NCBI RefSeq assembly: GCF_000721605.1
Contig: NZ_JOIZ01000003.1
Coordinates: 248,001-312,000, forward strand
Reading direction: 5' to 3'
From: Streptomyces sp. NRRL S-37
GTDB taxonomy: Bacteria > Actinomycetota > Actinomycetes > Streptomycetales > Streptomycetaceae
DNA length: 64,000 nucleotides
Shown piece by piece: positions 9,557-19,200 of the stretch. The stretch's first letter is position 1, and every line of letters starts with the position of its first letter. A program made the position numbers and the translations under genes. The notes beneath the pieces were generated by a model that saw only the letters and a program-made list of their open reading frames with translations, had not been told where the DNA came from and searched no databases.

Positions 9557-11130
9557 CGGACCCTCCCGCGCAGGCGCTTCGCGGCCCAGCCGGCCAGCCG
9601 CATCCGGTCGATCTTGGAGTTGTGCCGGGGGTCGGTGGGAAAACCGTGACGGATCAGCAGGGCGCCGACGCGGTGCCCGTCCGGATGGTCCCTCAGGACG
9701 GCGCGTACAGCCGACAGGGCGGCGGCGTGCGGGGTGGACGGCAGGGGCTCCACGCACAGCACGGGCAGTTGGCACACGGCCGTGCCGACGCCGACCAGGG
9801 CGGTGCGCCGGACGCCGGGGGCGGTGTCCGCCGCGGCCTCGACGTCCTCGGTGGTCAGGGTGAAACCGGCGCCGGTGACCAGGTGGGCCTTGCGGCCGAG
9901 GAACCACAGCCGGCCCTCGTCGTCGAGCCGGCCGAGGTCCCCGGTGCGGTGCAGCACGCCGTGGCCGGTGGCGCTCTTGACGGCGGCGTCGGCGTCGGGG
10001 CGCGCGTGGTAGGCGGGGCTGACGGTGGGGCCGGTGACGGCGATCTCGCCGAGCCCGGTGGCGTCGGCGTCCAGGATCCGGGCGCGGATGCCGGGCAGCG
10101 GCCGGCCCAGACAGGTCCCGGCGTGCCCGGCGGGCGGCGCGGCGCGTGAGGCCCGTAGCTCGTGGTCGCCGATCGCGGAGACGGGCAGGCACTCCGTGGC
10201 ACCGTAGACGCTGAGGATCTCGGCGTCGTCCGGCACGGCCTTGCGCAGGGCGTCGGCGAGGCGGACGCGCAGCGGGGCGCCGAAGGACAGCACCTGCCGG
10301 ACCGAGGGCAGGGTGATGCCGTGGCGGGCGCAGTGACGGGCGATCAGGGTGAGCACGGCGGGTGACGCCAGGACGATGCTCGCCCGGTGCTTCAGGACCG
10401 GCCCGACGAGTTCCTCCGGCGCTGTGCGGGCCGGGGCCAGGTGGTTCACCGCCGGGACGACGGTGGTCACGCCGAGCAGCGGACCGAGCAGCGCGGCCGG
10501 CAGGAACCCGGCGAGCAGTACGTCGTCGGGCCGGGGGTCCATCAGCGTGGTCAGCGCGTCGAGCTGCCCGGCCAGGGTGGTGTGACGGTACTCCGCGCCC
10601 TTGGGCCGTCCGGTGGAGCCGGACGTGAAGGCGATGAGGGCCGGCTCGTCGCCGTCGGGCTCCCGCACCGGCGGGACCGGGACGTCGCCGGCCGGTGCGC
10701 GGGTGGTCAGCCGCCGTCCCAGGGGGAACGGCGCGGGAGCGGTGACCAGGGGGATCCGTACGTGGGGGCGGCCCCACCCCAGAACCCGGCGCCCGAGGTG
10801 GGCCAGCGGCTCCCCGACGAAGACGTCCGGGGCGACGTCCCGCAGACAGCGGCCGACCTCGGCGCGCGGTTCGATCAGGACGGGGACGGCGCCGAGGAGG
10901 CCGAGGGCGTACGAGACGGCGGTGAGGTCGTGGGCGTCGCGGGTCATCACGACGGCCTTGTGACCGGGCCGGACGCCCGCCTCGCGCAGGGCCCGCGCGA
11001 GGAGGTGGCAGCGCCGCACCAGCTCGTCACGGCGGGTCGTCCGGGAGGTCCCCTTCCGGCATTCGACGAGGGCGACGGTGTCGGGCCCGTCGGTCAGGCG
11101 TGCGGCGATGCCGGGAACGGTGGCGGTCAT
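9553..11130 (-). CDS. oleC: OleC-like beta-lactone synthetase (AMP-binding family)
   Basis: A 525-residue member of the ANL adenylating superfamily. Motifs in order: TSGSTGRPKG (P-loop, about 170), VYGATECLP (about 310), HRTGDLGRLDDEGRLWFLGRK (about 400) and a C-terminal FPTDPRHNSKIDR with the A10-type lysine. The RHNxKI ending is characteristic of OleC, which adenylates 2-alkyl-3-hydroxy acids and closes them to cis-beta-lactones instead of making CoA esters. It is linked to oleB and oleD by ATGA overlaps. A plain acyl-CoA ligase role is less likely given those neighbours. Confidence 0.87.
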   Translation of the reverse strand: MTATVPGIAARLTDGPDTVALVECRKGTSRTTRRDELVRRCHLLARALREAGVRPGHKAVVMTRDAHDLTAVSYALGLLGAVPVLIEPRAEVGRCLRDVAPDVFVGEPLAHLGRRVLGWGRPHVRIPLVTAPAPFPLGRRLTTRAPAGDVPVPPVREPDGDEPALIAFTSGSTGRPKGAEYRHTTLAGQLDALTTLMDPRPDDVLLAGFLPAALLGPLLGVTTVVPAVNHLAPARTAPEELVGPVLKHRASIVLASPAVLTLIARHCARHGITLPSVRQVLSFGAPLRVRLADALRKAVPDDAEILSVYGATECLPVSAIGDHELRASRAAPPAGHAGTCLGRPLPGIRARILDADATGLGEIAVTGPTVSPAYHARPDADAAVKSATGHGVLHRTGDLGRLDDEGRLWFLGRKAHLVTGAGFTLTTEDVEAAADTAPGVRRTALVGVGTAVCQLPVLCVEPLPSTPHAAALSAVRAVLRDHPDGHRVGALLIRHGFPTDPRHNSKIDRMRLAGWAAKRLRGRVR

Positions 11131-12080
11131 GGTGCCCCCTGGAGGAAGTCACGGACGTGGTCGCCGAGTTCGGCGCCGGCGTCCTCCATCACGAAGTGCC
11201 CCGCGTCGGGGAAACGGTGGACGACGGCGTGCGGGTGGCGGCGGACCCACTCCTCCAGCAGCGCCGGGGTGAAGACGGGATCGCGCATGCCCCAGCCGAT
11301 GAGCAGGGGCAGTTCCGACAGGCCGGCCCCGTCGCCGGGAGGTTCGAGCAGCCGCCACGCCGGGTCCGCAGGGCCGCGGGGGATCGCCCGGACGGCGTCG
11401 GTGAGCGCCCGGCGCTCCGCGCGGCGGGCGTGGGGCCGCAGGTAGGCCCGCCGTTCGGCCGTGAGCAGCGGACGGTGGACGCCGGCGCGCACGGCGACCC
11501 GGGCGAACGCGTTGGTGGCGTGGACGAGTTCGGCGACCGGCCGGTGGTCACGGATCCACCGCAGGGGGAGCGGCAGCCGGAAGCCGTCCGGGAAGGGGAA
11601 GGCCACGGTGTTGCAGCAGACCAGCCGGGCCACGACACCCGGGTTCCGCAGGGCCCAGGCGGCACCGAGCGGGCCGCCCCAGTCGTGCAGGACGAACGTC
11701 CAGCCCCGCTCGGGCAGCCCCTCGTCCCGCACCAGGTGGCGGTAGAGGCCGTCCAGTCCCTCCAGTTGGGCCTCGTAGGGGTCCGGCACCCCGTCCGCCG
11801 GCCGCAGGTGCCGGGACAGCCCGAAGCCCGGCAGGTCCGGGGCCAGGCAGCGGGCGTGCGGGGCGAGCCGGTGCAGCAGCCCCCGCCAGACGTAGCTCCA
11901 CGACGGGTTGCCGTGCAGGAACAGCACCGGCTGCCCGGAGCCGAGATCGAGGTAGTGCTGTCCGGTGACCGGCACGCGCCGCCAGTGCCGGGGCGCGGGG
12001 TAGCCCGGCATCAGCCGTTCCAGCGTGGCGGGATCCGGTACGGGGTCGGGGGCCGGGGTGTCCACGGCTCGGGCGGTCAC
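11127..12080 (-). CDS. oleB: OleB-like alpha/beta-hydrolase (beta-lactone decarboxylase, haloalkane-dehalogenase family)
   Basis: About 317 residues with the haloalkane-dehalogenase fold: FLHGNPSWSYVWR oxyanion loop, nucleophile Asp133 in LHDWGGPLG, acid Asp in GWGMRDPVF and His in PDAGHFVMED. The Asp-x-His-Asp set is intact, so it should be active. In olefin pathways OleB opens the beta-lactone and releases CO2 to give a cis-alkene. GTG 12080 gives a GTGA overlap with oleA; GTG 12083 is also possible. Here oleB and oleC are separate genes, whereas I recall fused OleBC in some other actinobacteria. Confidence 0.85.
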   Translation of the reverse strand: MTARAVDTPAPDPVPDPATLERLMPGYPAPRHWRRVPVTGQHYLDLGSGQPVLFLHGNPSWSYVWRGLLHRLAPHARCLAPDLPGFGLSRHLRPADGVPDPYEAQLEGLDGLYRHLVRDEGLPERGWTFVLHDWGGPLGAAWALRNPGVVARLVCCNTVAFPFPDGFRLPLPLRWIRDHRPVAELVHATNAFARVAVRAGVHRPLLTAERRAYLRPHARRAERRALTDAVRAIPRGPADPAWRLLEPPGDGAGLSELPLLIGWGMRDPVFTPALLEEWVRRHPHAVVHRFPDAGHFVMEDAGAELGDHVRDFLQGAP

Positions 12081-13105
12081 CACCGTACGAGCGCCAGGCC
12101 GAAGCTGAAACCGCTGGCCAGGCCGATCATCGCCACCAGGTCCCCGCTCTCGATGCGGTCGGCCTCGCGCGCCTTGACCAGTTGCAGGGGGAGGGAGGCC
12201 GCCGCGCAGTTCCCGTGCTCGGCCACCGCGGGCAGGCAGCGGTCCTCGGGGAGGGAGAACCAGTCGATCACCTCGCGGTACTGCGGCATGGCGATCTGGT
12301 GGAAGGCGATGAAGGCGTAGGCGCCGGAACGCGCCGCCTCGAGTCCCTCCCCGGCGGTGTCCAGGATCCGGGGGAGCACGTCGAGCGCGGCCCGGCGCAG
12401 GTCCCCGTTCAGCCGCAGGGTGGTGTGGTCATCGTGGACGGAGAGGTGGTGCATGCTGCCCCCGCCGGACACCGTGCAGGCGTTCCAGGCCGCGGAGTTG
12501 CTGACGAACCGCTGGGCCAGGATGCCGGGATCGCCGTCACCCGCGGGGCCGGCGGTGAGCACCATCGCGGCGCCGGCGTCGGAGGCGGTGTAGCCGGGCA
12601 GGGCCCTCAGCAGGTCCTCCCGGCTGGGGGCGTGCCAGCGGGTGGCCAGGGTGGAGGGTTCACCGCAGGCGATGAGGACCGTGCGGCAGCGGCCGGTCTC
12701 GATGAACGACGCGGCCACCTCCATGGCGTTGAGGAAGCTGTTGCAGGCGTTCTTGACGTCGAACACCGGGCACGAGGCGCCCAGTTTGGCGGCCACGAGG
12801 TGGGACGTGGCGGGTTCGACCAGGTCCTGCGAGGTCGAGGCGAACAGCAGCAGACCGATGTCGCCGATCTTCAGCCCCGACTCGTCGAGCGCCGTGCGGG
12901 CGGCCGTCACGGCGAGGTCGGAGGCGTCCTCGCCGTCCTCGTGCACATGGACGCCGCGCACCCCGGTGAGGTCCTCCAGCAGGCCGGGCGGCGGAGCGTA
13001 GCCACCCGTCTCGGTGATCTTGACGCGGATCTCGTCCAAGGTCCGGTAACGGGACGGAAGATGAGCGGAGACGGCGGCGATACGGGCACGGATGGCTTCG
13101 GGCAC
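12077..13105 (-). CDS. oleA: OleA-like head-to-head condensing enzyme (thiolase/KAS III family)
   Basis: A 342-residue thiolase-superfamily enzyme with Cys121 (KNACNSF), His269 (FIAFHQ) and Asn299 (EHGNCAA). Glu97 in DLVEPATSHLV matches the glutamate that serves as the base in the partner OleA subunit, a feature that separates OleA from FabH. OleA joins two activated fatty acyl chains by non-decarboxylative Claisen condensation to a 2-alkyl-3-ketoacyl product. The GTG start has only a weak upstream ribosome binding site. It is the first gene of the oleABCD-ACP-KAS operon and divergent from the PKS. Confidence 0.87.
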   Translation of the reverse strand: MPEAIRARIAAVSAHLPSRYRTLDEIRVKITETGGYAPPPGLLEDLTGVRGVHVHEDGEDASDLAVTAARTALDESGLKIGDIGLLLFASTSQDLVEPATSHLVAAKLGASCPVFDVKNACNSFLNAMEVAASFIETGRCRTVLIACGEPSTLATRWHAPSREDLLRALPGYTASDAGAAMVLTAGPAGDGDPGILAQRFVSNSAAWNACTVSGGGSMHHLSVHDDHTTLRLNGDLRRAALDVLPRILDTAGEGLEAARSGAYAFIAFHQIAMPQYREVIDWFSLPEDRCLPAVAEHGNCAAASLPLQLVKAREADRIESGDLVAMIGLASGFSFGLALVRW

Positions 13106-13263
13106 CGCGCCACCGTAGCCGCCGCATGACCGTCATGACGCATACACGGGGATGTCCACCCTAACGAGTGATATGGGATGGATTTTCCCGCTCGTCGTCC
13201 CCTCCGATCCGCTTCAATCCGCACGAGAGCCAGTAATCGGCGTGAAGGGGCGGGTACTTGGTG
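13106..13263. promoter_or_regulatory. Divergent promoter region between oleA and the PKS, with a small palindrome
   Basis: A 158-nt gap drives two divergent units. CATGAC-C-GTCATG at 13125-13137 is a 6-bp inverted repeat around one base, just upstream of oleA, and is a candidate operator. The stretch around 13150-13190 is less GC-rich than its surroundings. I could not assign -35/-10 boxes with confidence, and no regulator gene lies in the cluster. Confidence 0.4.
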
Positions 13264-16200
13264 ATGCAGCAGCGTGAACGGGCCGTGGCGGTGGTGGGCG
13301 TGGGATGCCGGCTCCCCGGAGGCGTCACCGACCTGGACGGCCTGTGGTCCGTGCTGCGCGACGGGCGGGACGTGGTCGGCGAGATGCCCGCCGACCGGCT
13401 GCCCCGCGACCGTACGGTCGACCCGGGCACCGTGCGCCCCGGCCGCAGCTACACCGCCGCCGGCGGCTTCCTCGACGACGTCGCCTCGTTCGACCCCGCC
13501 TACTTCGGCATGTCCCCCGCGGAGGCCCGGCACATCGACCCGCAGCAGCGGCTGCTGCTGGAGATGACCGCCGAGGCACTGGACGACGCCGCCATCCCCG
13601 CCGCATCGCTGGCCGGATCGGACACCTGCGTGTACGTGGGCGTCTCGGACCCCGGCTACGGCGTCAACCTGTCGATGATGCAGGACCACACCAGCCCGCA
13701 CACCATGCCCGGCGCCACCCTGTCCATCACGGCGAACCGGATGTCGTACGCCTTCGACCTGCGCGGGCCGAGCATGGCCGTCGACACGGCCTGCTCCTCC
13801 GCCCTGGTCGCCCTCGACCGGGCCTGCCGCACCCTGCACGAGGGCACCGGCCGCGTCGCCCTGGCCGGCGGTGTCAACGTGCTGTCGAACCCCTACTCCT
13901 TCGCCGGATTCTCCTACGCGAACATGCTCTCCCGGCGCGGGCACTGCGCGGCGTTCTCCGCCGACGCCGACGGGTTCGTCCGCGCGGAGGGCGGCGCGGT
14001 GCTCGTCCTCAAGCGCCTCGCGGACGCGGTGGCGGACGGCGACCGCGTCCACGCCGTACTGGCCGCCACCGGCAACAACACCGACGGCCGCAGCACCGGC
14101 ATGATCGTCCCCAGCGCCGAGACACAGGAGGCGCTGCTCCACGCGGTCTACGCGGAGGCCGGCATCGACGCCGACGACGTCGTCTACGTCGAGGCCCACG
14201 GCACCGGCACCCAGATCGGGGACCCGGCGGAGGCCGAGGCCATCGGCCGGGCCCTGGGCCGAAACCGGCGCGGCGGCCCGCTGCCGATCGGCTCGGTGAA
14301 GTCGAACCTCGGCCACCTGGAGCCCGCCTCCGGCATGGCCGGCCTGCTCAAGGCGATCCTGGTGCTGCGCCACCGGCTGGTGCCGGCGTCCCTGCACGCC
14401 CTCCCCCTCAACCCCCGCATCGACTTCGACGGCCTGGGACTGGCCCCCGCCGTCGAACCCGTCCCGCTGGAGGTGGGGGAGCGGTCCGCCGTGGGAGTGA
14501 GCGCCTTCGGCTTCGGCGGCGCCAATGCCCACGTCGTCGTCACCCCGCCGCCCGCCGCCCACGGGACCGGGCCGAGTCCGGTGCCGGACGGGCGCCCGCT
14601 GCCACTGGTCGTCTCCGCGCGGTCCCCCAAGGCGCTGAAGCGGATGACCGCCCACATGGCGCAGCGGCTGCGGGACGCGGAACCCGGCGAGTTCTACGAC
14701 CTGGCCCACACCAGCACCGTACGGCGCACCGCGCACCCGCACCGCGCCGCCGTCCTGGCCACCGGCCCGGAGGACGCCGCCCGGGAACTGGACCGGCTGA
14801 CGGCCGCGGAACCCGCCCGCGGGGCCGTCGTCCGCACGGGCGAACGGGACGGGACCGCGTTCGTGTACTCCGGTAACGCCTCCCAGTGGCCGGGCATGGC
14901 CGCCGACCTCCTGGAGCGCGAACCGGCCTTCCGCCGGGCCGTCGAGGAGGCCGACGCGGCCCTGGCACCCCACCTCGGCTGGTCGGTGGCCAAGGAACTC
15001 GCCCACCCCTCCCCCCGGAAGTGGCAGCGTACGGAGGTGGCCCAGCCGGCCCTGTTCGCCGTCCAGGTGGGCCTGACCGGGCTGCTCGCCTCGCACGGCG
15101 TGCGCCCGCGGGCCGTGGCCGGACACAGCGTCGGCGAGGTCGCCGCCGCCCACGCCGCCGGGGCCCTCACCCTCGAACAGGCGGCCCTGGTGATCGCCGC
15201 ACGCAGCCGCACCCAGGGCGCCACGGCCGGCCGGGGCCGCATGGCCGCCGTCGGCCTGCCCGAAGCGCGGGCACGTGAGGAACTCCTTCGTCACGACGGC
15301 ACGTTGGAGATCGCGGGCATCAACAGCGAGAGCGACGTGACCGTCGCCGGGGACGCCGACGCACTCGCCGCCTGGGGCGCCGAACTGACCGGCCGCGGCG
15401 TCTTCTTCCGCGAACTCGACCTGGACTACGCCTTCCACAGCCGGGCCATGGACCCCATCAGGGAACCGCTGCTCGACGCCCTCGACGGACTCCGGCCCGC
15501 CCCCGCCCGGATCCCGTTCGTCTCCACCGTCACCGGCACCGAACTGAACGGACCGGAACTCGACGCCACGTACTGGTGGCGCAACATCCGCGAACCCGTC
15601 CGGTTCGCCGAGGCCGCCGCGCTGCTCGCCGCCGGACACGCGGGCATCCTGGCCGAGATCGGCCCGCACCCCGTGCTGCGCCCCTACCTGCGCCGCACCG
15701 GCGCCACCTGCGTCGCCACCCTGCACCGCGACGGGGACGGCCCCCGCGAGACCGCGGCGACCGTCGCCGCCGTGCTCGCCGCCGACACCGCCACCGACTG
15801 GCGCCACCACTTCCCCCGGCCGGGCCGGGTCGTCTACCTGCCCGCCTACGCCTGGCAGCACGAGCGGTACTGGCACGGCACCGCGCAGGACCGGGTCGCC
15901 GGCACCAGCGGCAGCGGTCTGCTGGACCATCCGCTGGTGGGTGAGCGGATGCCCGCCCCGCACCCCGTGTGGCACGGCACCGTCGAACCGCAACTCGTGC
16001 CCTGGCTGGGCGACCACCGGATCGGGGACGACGTCCTCATGCCGGCCGCGGCCTACGTCGAGATGGCCCTGAGCGCCGGCCGCCGGGCCCTGGACCGCCC
16101 GGTCGAGGTACGGCACCTGGAGATCGGCCGCCCGCTGTCCGTGCCCTGGCCCGACCCGACCCCGGTCGCCCTGCAGACCGCGGTCACCCCCGACGACGGC

Positions 16201-19200
16201 GCCGTGACCATCAGCGTCCGCGAGGAACACCAGGGGGAGTGCCACCCCGTCGTACGCGCCCAGGTCCGCACCCTGCTCGGCACGGCACCGGACCCGCTCG
16301 ATCTCGCCGCCCTCCGGGCCCGCTGCGACCGGAGCGTCGACGGCCCCGACTTCTACCGGACGTGCCACGGCATCGGCCTGAACTGCGGGCCGGACTTCCA
16401 GCTCATCGACCGGGTCGACGTCGGCGACGAAGAGGCCCTCGTCACCTACCGGCTGACGCACACCGCTGATACCTACACCGCCCACCCGGTCCTCATCGAC
16501 GCACCGCTGCAGGCCACCGTGGCCCTCGCCGGGGAGAACACGGAATCCGCCGCGTTCCTGCCGACCGTGTTCGGATCCGTACGCGTGTGGCGCACCCCCG
16601 CGCCCACCGGCGTCGTCCACCTGCGCCGACGCAGCCGTAGCGCCCACGAGATGTGCTGGGACATCACCTACGCCGACGCCGACGGCACGGTCACCGCCGA
16701 GATCGACGGCTGCCGCACCCGCCGCGGCCACCTGACCGAGCACACCCCGCTGACCGTCCAGCGCACCGTGCTTCGGGCCGCCCCCCACCCGGGAACCCCC
16801 GCCCCGCCCTCCCCGCTCCCCGCGCCCGCCGAGATCCTCCGCGCGGCCGGACCGCGTATCGCCGCCGCCCGCGCCGCCCTGGACGACAGCGGCCACCACC
16901 GGTTCACCGCCGCCGCCGAACAGGCCGGCGCCCACCGCTGGGCCGAGACGCTGCACGGCCTCCTCACCGATCCCACGGCCCCGTTCTCCATGGGCGACCT
17001 GGTGGCCGGAGGACTGCAGCCCCGGCACCGGCGGGTGGTGCGACTGATGCTGCCCCTGCTGGCCGAGCACGGCCTCGCCCGGACGACCGGACAGACCTGG
17101 CAGCTGACCGGCGCGCGAACCCGCGCCGAGGAGCTGCTGCGCGGCCTGGTGGAGGACCACCCCCGGTTCGGCGCCGAGACGCTGCTCCTCAACCGGCAGC
17201 TGCGCCGGCTGCCCGACGTGGTGCGGGGACGCGTCGACGCACGCGACCTCCTGCCGGCCGGGGACAGCGCATACGAGCAACTCCACGAGACCGGCCCCGC
17301 CCACCGCTTCACCCACCGCGCCGTGCAGGCGCTGCTCGGCGACATCGTCGCCCGCTGGCCCGCCGACCGTCCGCTGCGCGTCCTGGAAGTCGGCGCGGCC
17401 ACCACAGCCCTGACCGCCGCGGCCCTGCCCGTACTGCCGGCCGACCGGACCCGCTACACCTGCGCCGCCCCCACCGGCAGCGGCCTCACCCGCGCCGAAC
17501 ACCGCTTCGCCGCCCACGACTTCGTCGACCACCGCACCCTGGACCCGGACGCCGACCTGATCGCCCAGGGCCTGCCCCGGTCCGGTTTCGACCTCGTCCT
17601 CGCGGGCGACGCCCTGCACGCCACCACCGACCTGGCCGCGACCCTGCGCCGGCTGCACACGGTGCTGGCCCCCGGCGGACACCTGCTGGCCACCGAACCG
17701 CACCACGCCCGGCTCCAGGCCCTGCTCTCCGGCACGCTGGACGACTTCTGGGAGCGCGGCGACCACACCCTGCGCCCGGCGTCCCGCATCCTCTCCCGCG
17801 ACCAGTGGGCCCCGCTGCTGCGGCGGTGCGGCTTCTCCGGTGTGGCCCAGACCGGGCCCGAGGACCGCTCCGTCCTCCTCGCGGCGGCGGACCACGACGA
17901 CGCTCCGGGCCAGGACGGCGGTACGAGCCATGACCGCGACCATGATCTGGGCCGTGGACCGGACCGCGACCGTGACCACAGTTCGGACCACCACCACGAT
18001 CCGGACACCGAACCACCGCCCGTGATCCCCGGCGCCGCCTGGACGATCGCCGTCGAGGACGACACCGAGACGGCGACCGCGCGGGCACTGGCCGCCCTCC
18101 TCGGAAAGGCCACCGTCGTCATCGCGCCCGACCGGCCCGCCGCCTGGCGCGAGACCCTGCCCACGGGCCCCGATCCACGCGTCGTCCTGCTGCTCGCCGA
18201 ACCGGGCCCGTACGACACCGTCGTCACACGGACCACCCGCCGGGCGGCCCTCCTGCGCTCCCTGGCCACCGCCTGCGACGGCCCGAAGGGCACCACCGGC
18301 ACCACCGCCGTCCCCCGCGTATGGCTCGTCACCCGCCCGACCGGCCTCTTCCCGGCCCCGGAGCAGCCCTCCCACCCCGGCGACGCGGCCGTCTGGGCGG
18401 CCTGCCGCACCCTCGCCAACGAGCGCCCCGACCTCTCCCTGCGGCGCCTCTCCTGCCACCGCACCGGTGACCCCCACGCCGACGCCCGCCGCCTGGCCGG
18501 CGAACTCCTCGCCCCCGGCGACGACGGCCCGGACGCCCAGGAGGACGAGATCGTCCTGACCTGCCGGGGCAGGTTCGTCCCCCGGCAGGTCCAGCACCCG
18601 GCGGACGAGCCCCCCGGCGTCCCCGCCGGCACGCCGTACATCCTGGAAGCCCGCGACCCCGGCCTGCGCCGGCGGCTGATCTGGCGGCAGACGAACCTCC
18701 CCGCACCCGGACCGGGCGAGGTGGCCCTGGAGATGCGGGCCGTGGCCCTCAACTACCGCGACCCCATGAGGGCCAACGGCCTGCTGCCGCCCGAGGCGGT
18801 GGAGAACAGCCCGATCGGCCGCGGACTGGGCACCGACGGCGCCGGTGTCGTACGCGCCGTGGGGGAGGGCGTACAAGACCTGAAGCCCGGCGACCGGGTC
18901 TGCGGCCTCGTGCCCGCCGCCCTCGCCTCCCGTGCGACGACCCCCGCCTCCGCCGTCGTCCGCATCCCCGACGGGCTGGGCTTCACGGAGGCGGCGACCT
19001 TCCCCGTCGCCTTCCTGACCGTCCACCAGACCCTGGTCAACCAGGCCCGTCTCGGCCCCGGGGAGACCGTGCTCGTGCACGGCGGAGCCGGGGCGGTGGG
19101 CCTGGCCGTCCTGCAGTGCGCCCGCCGTCAGGGCGCCCGCGTCATCGCCACCGCCGGCACGGAGACCAAACGGGACCTGCTGCGCACGCTCGGCGCCGAG

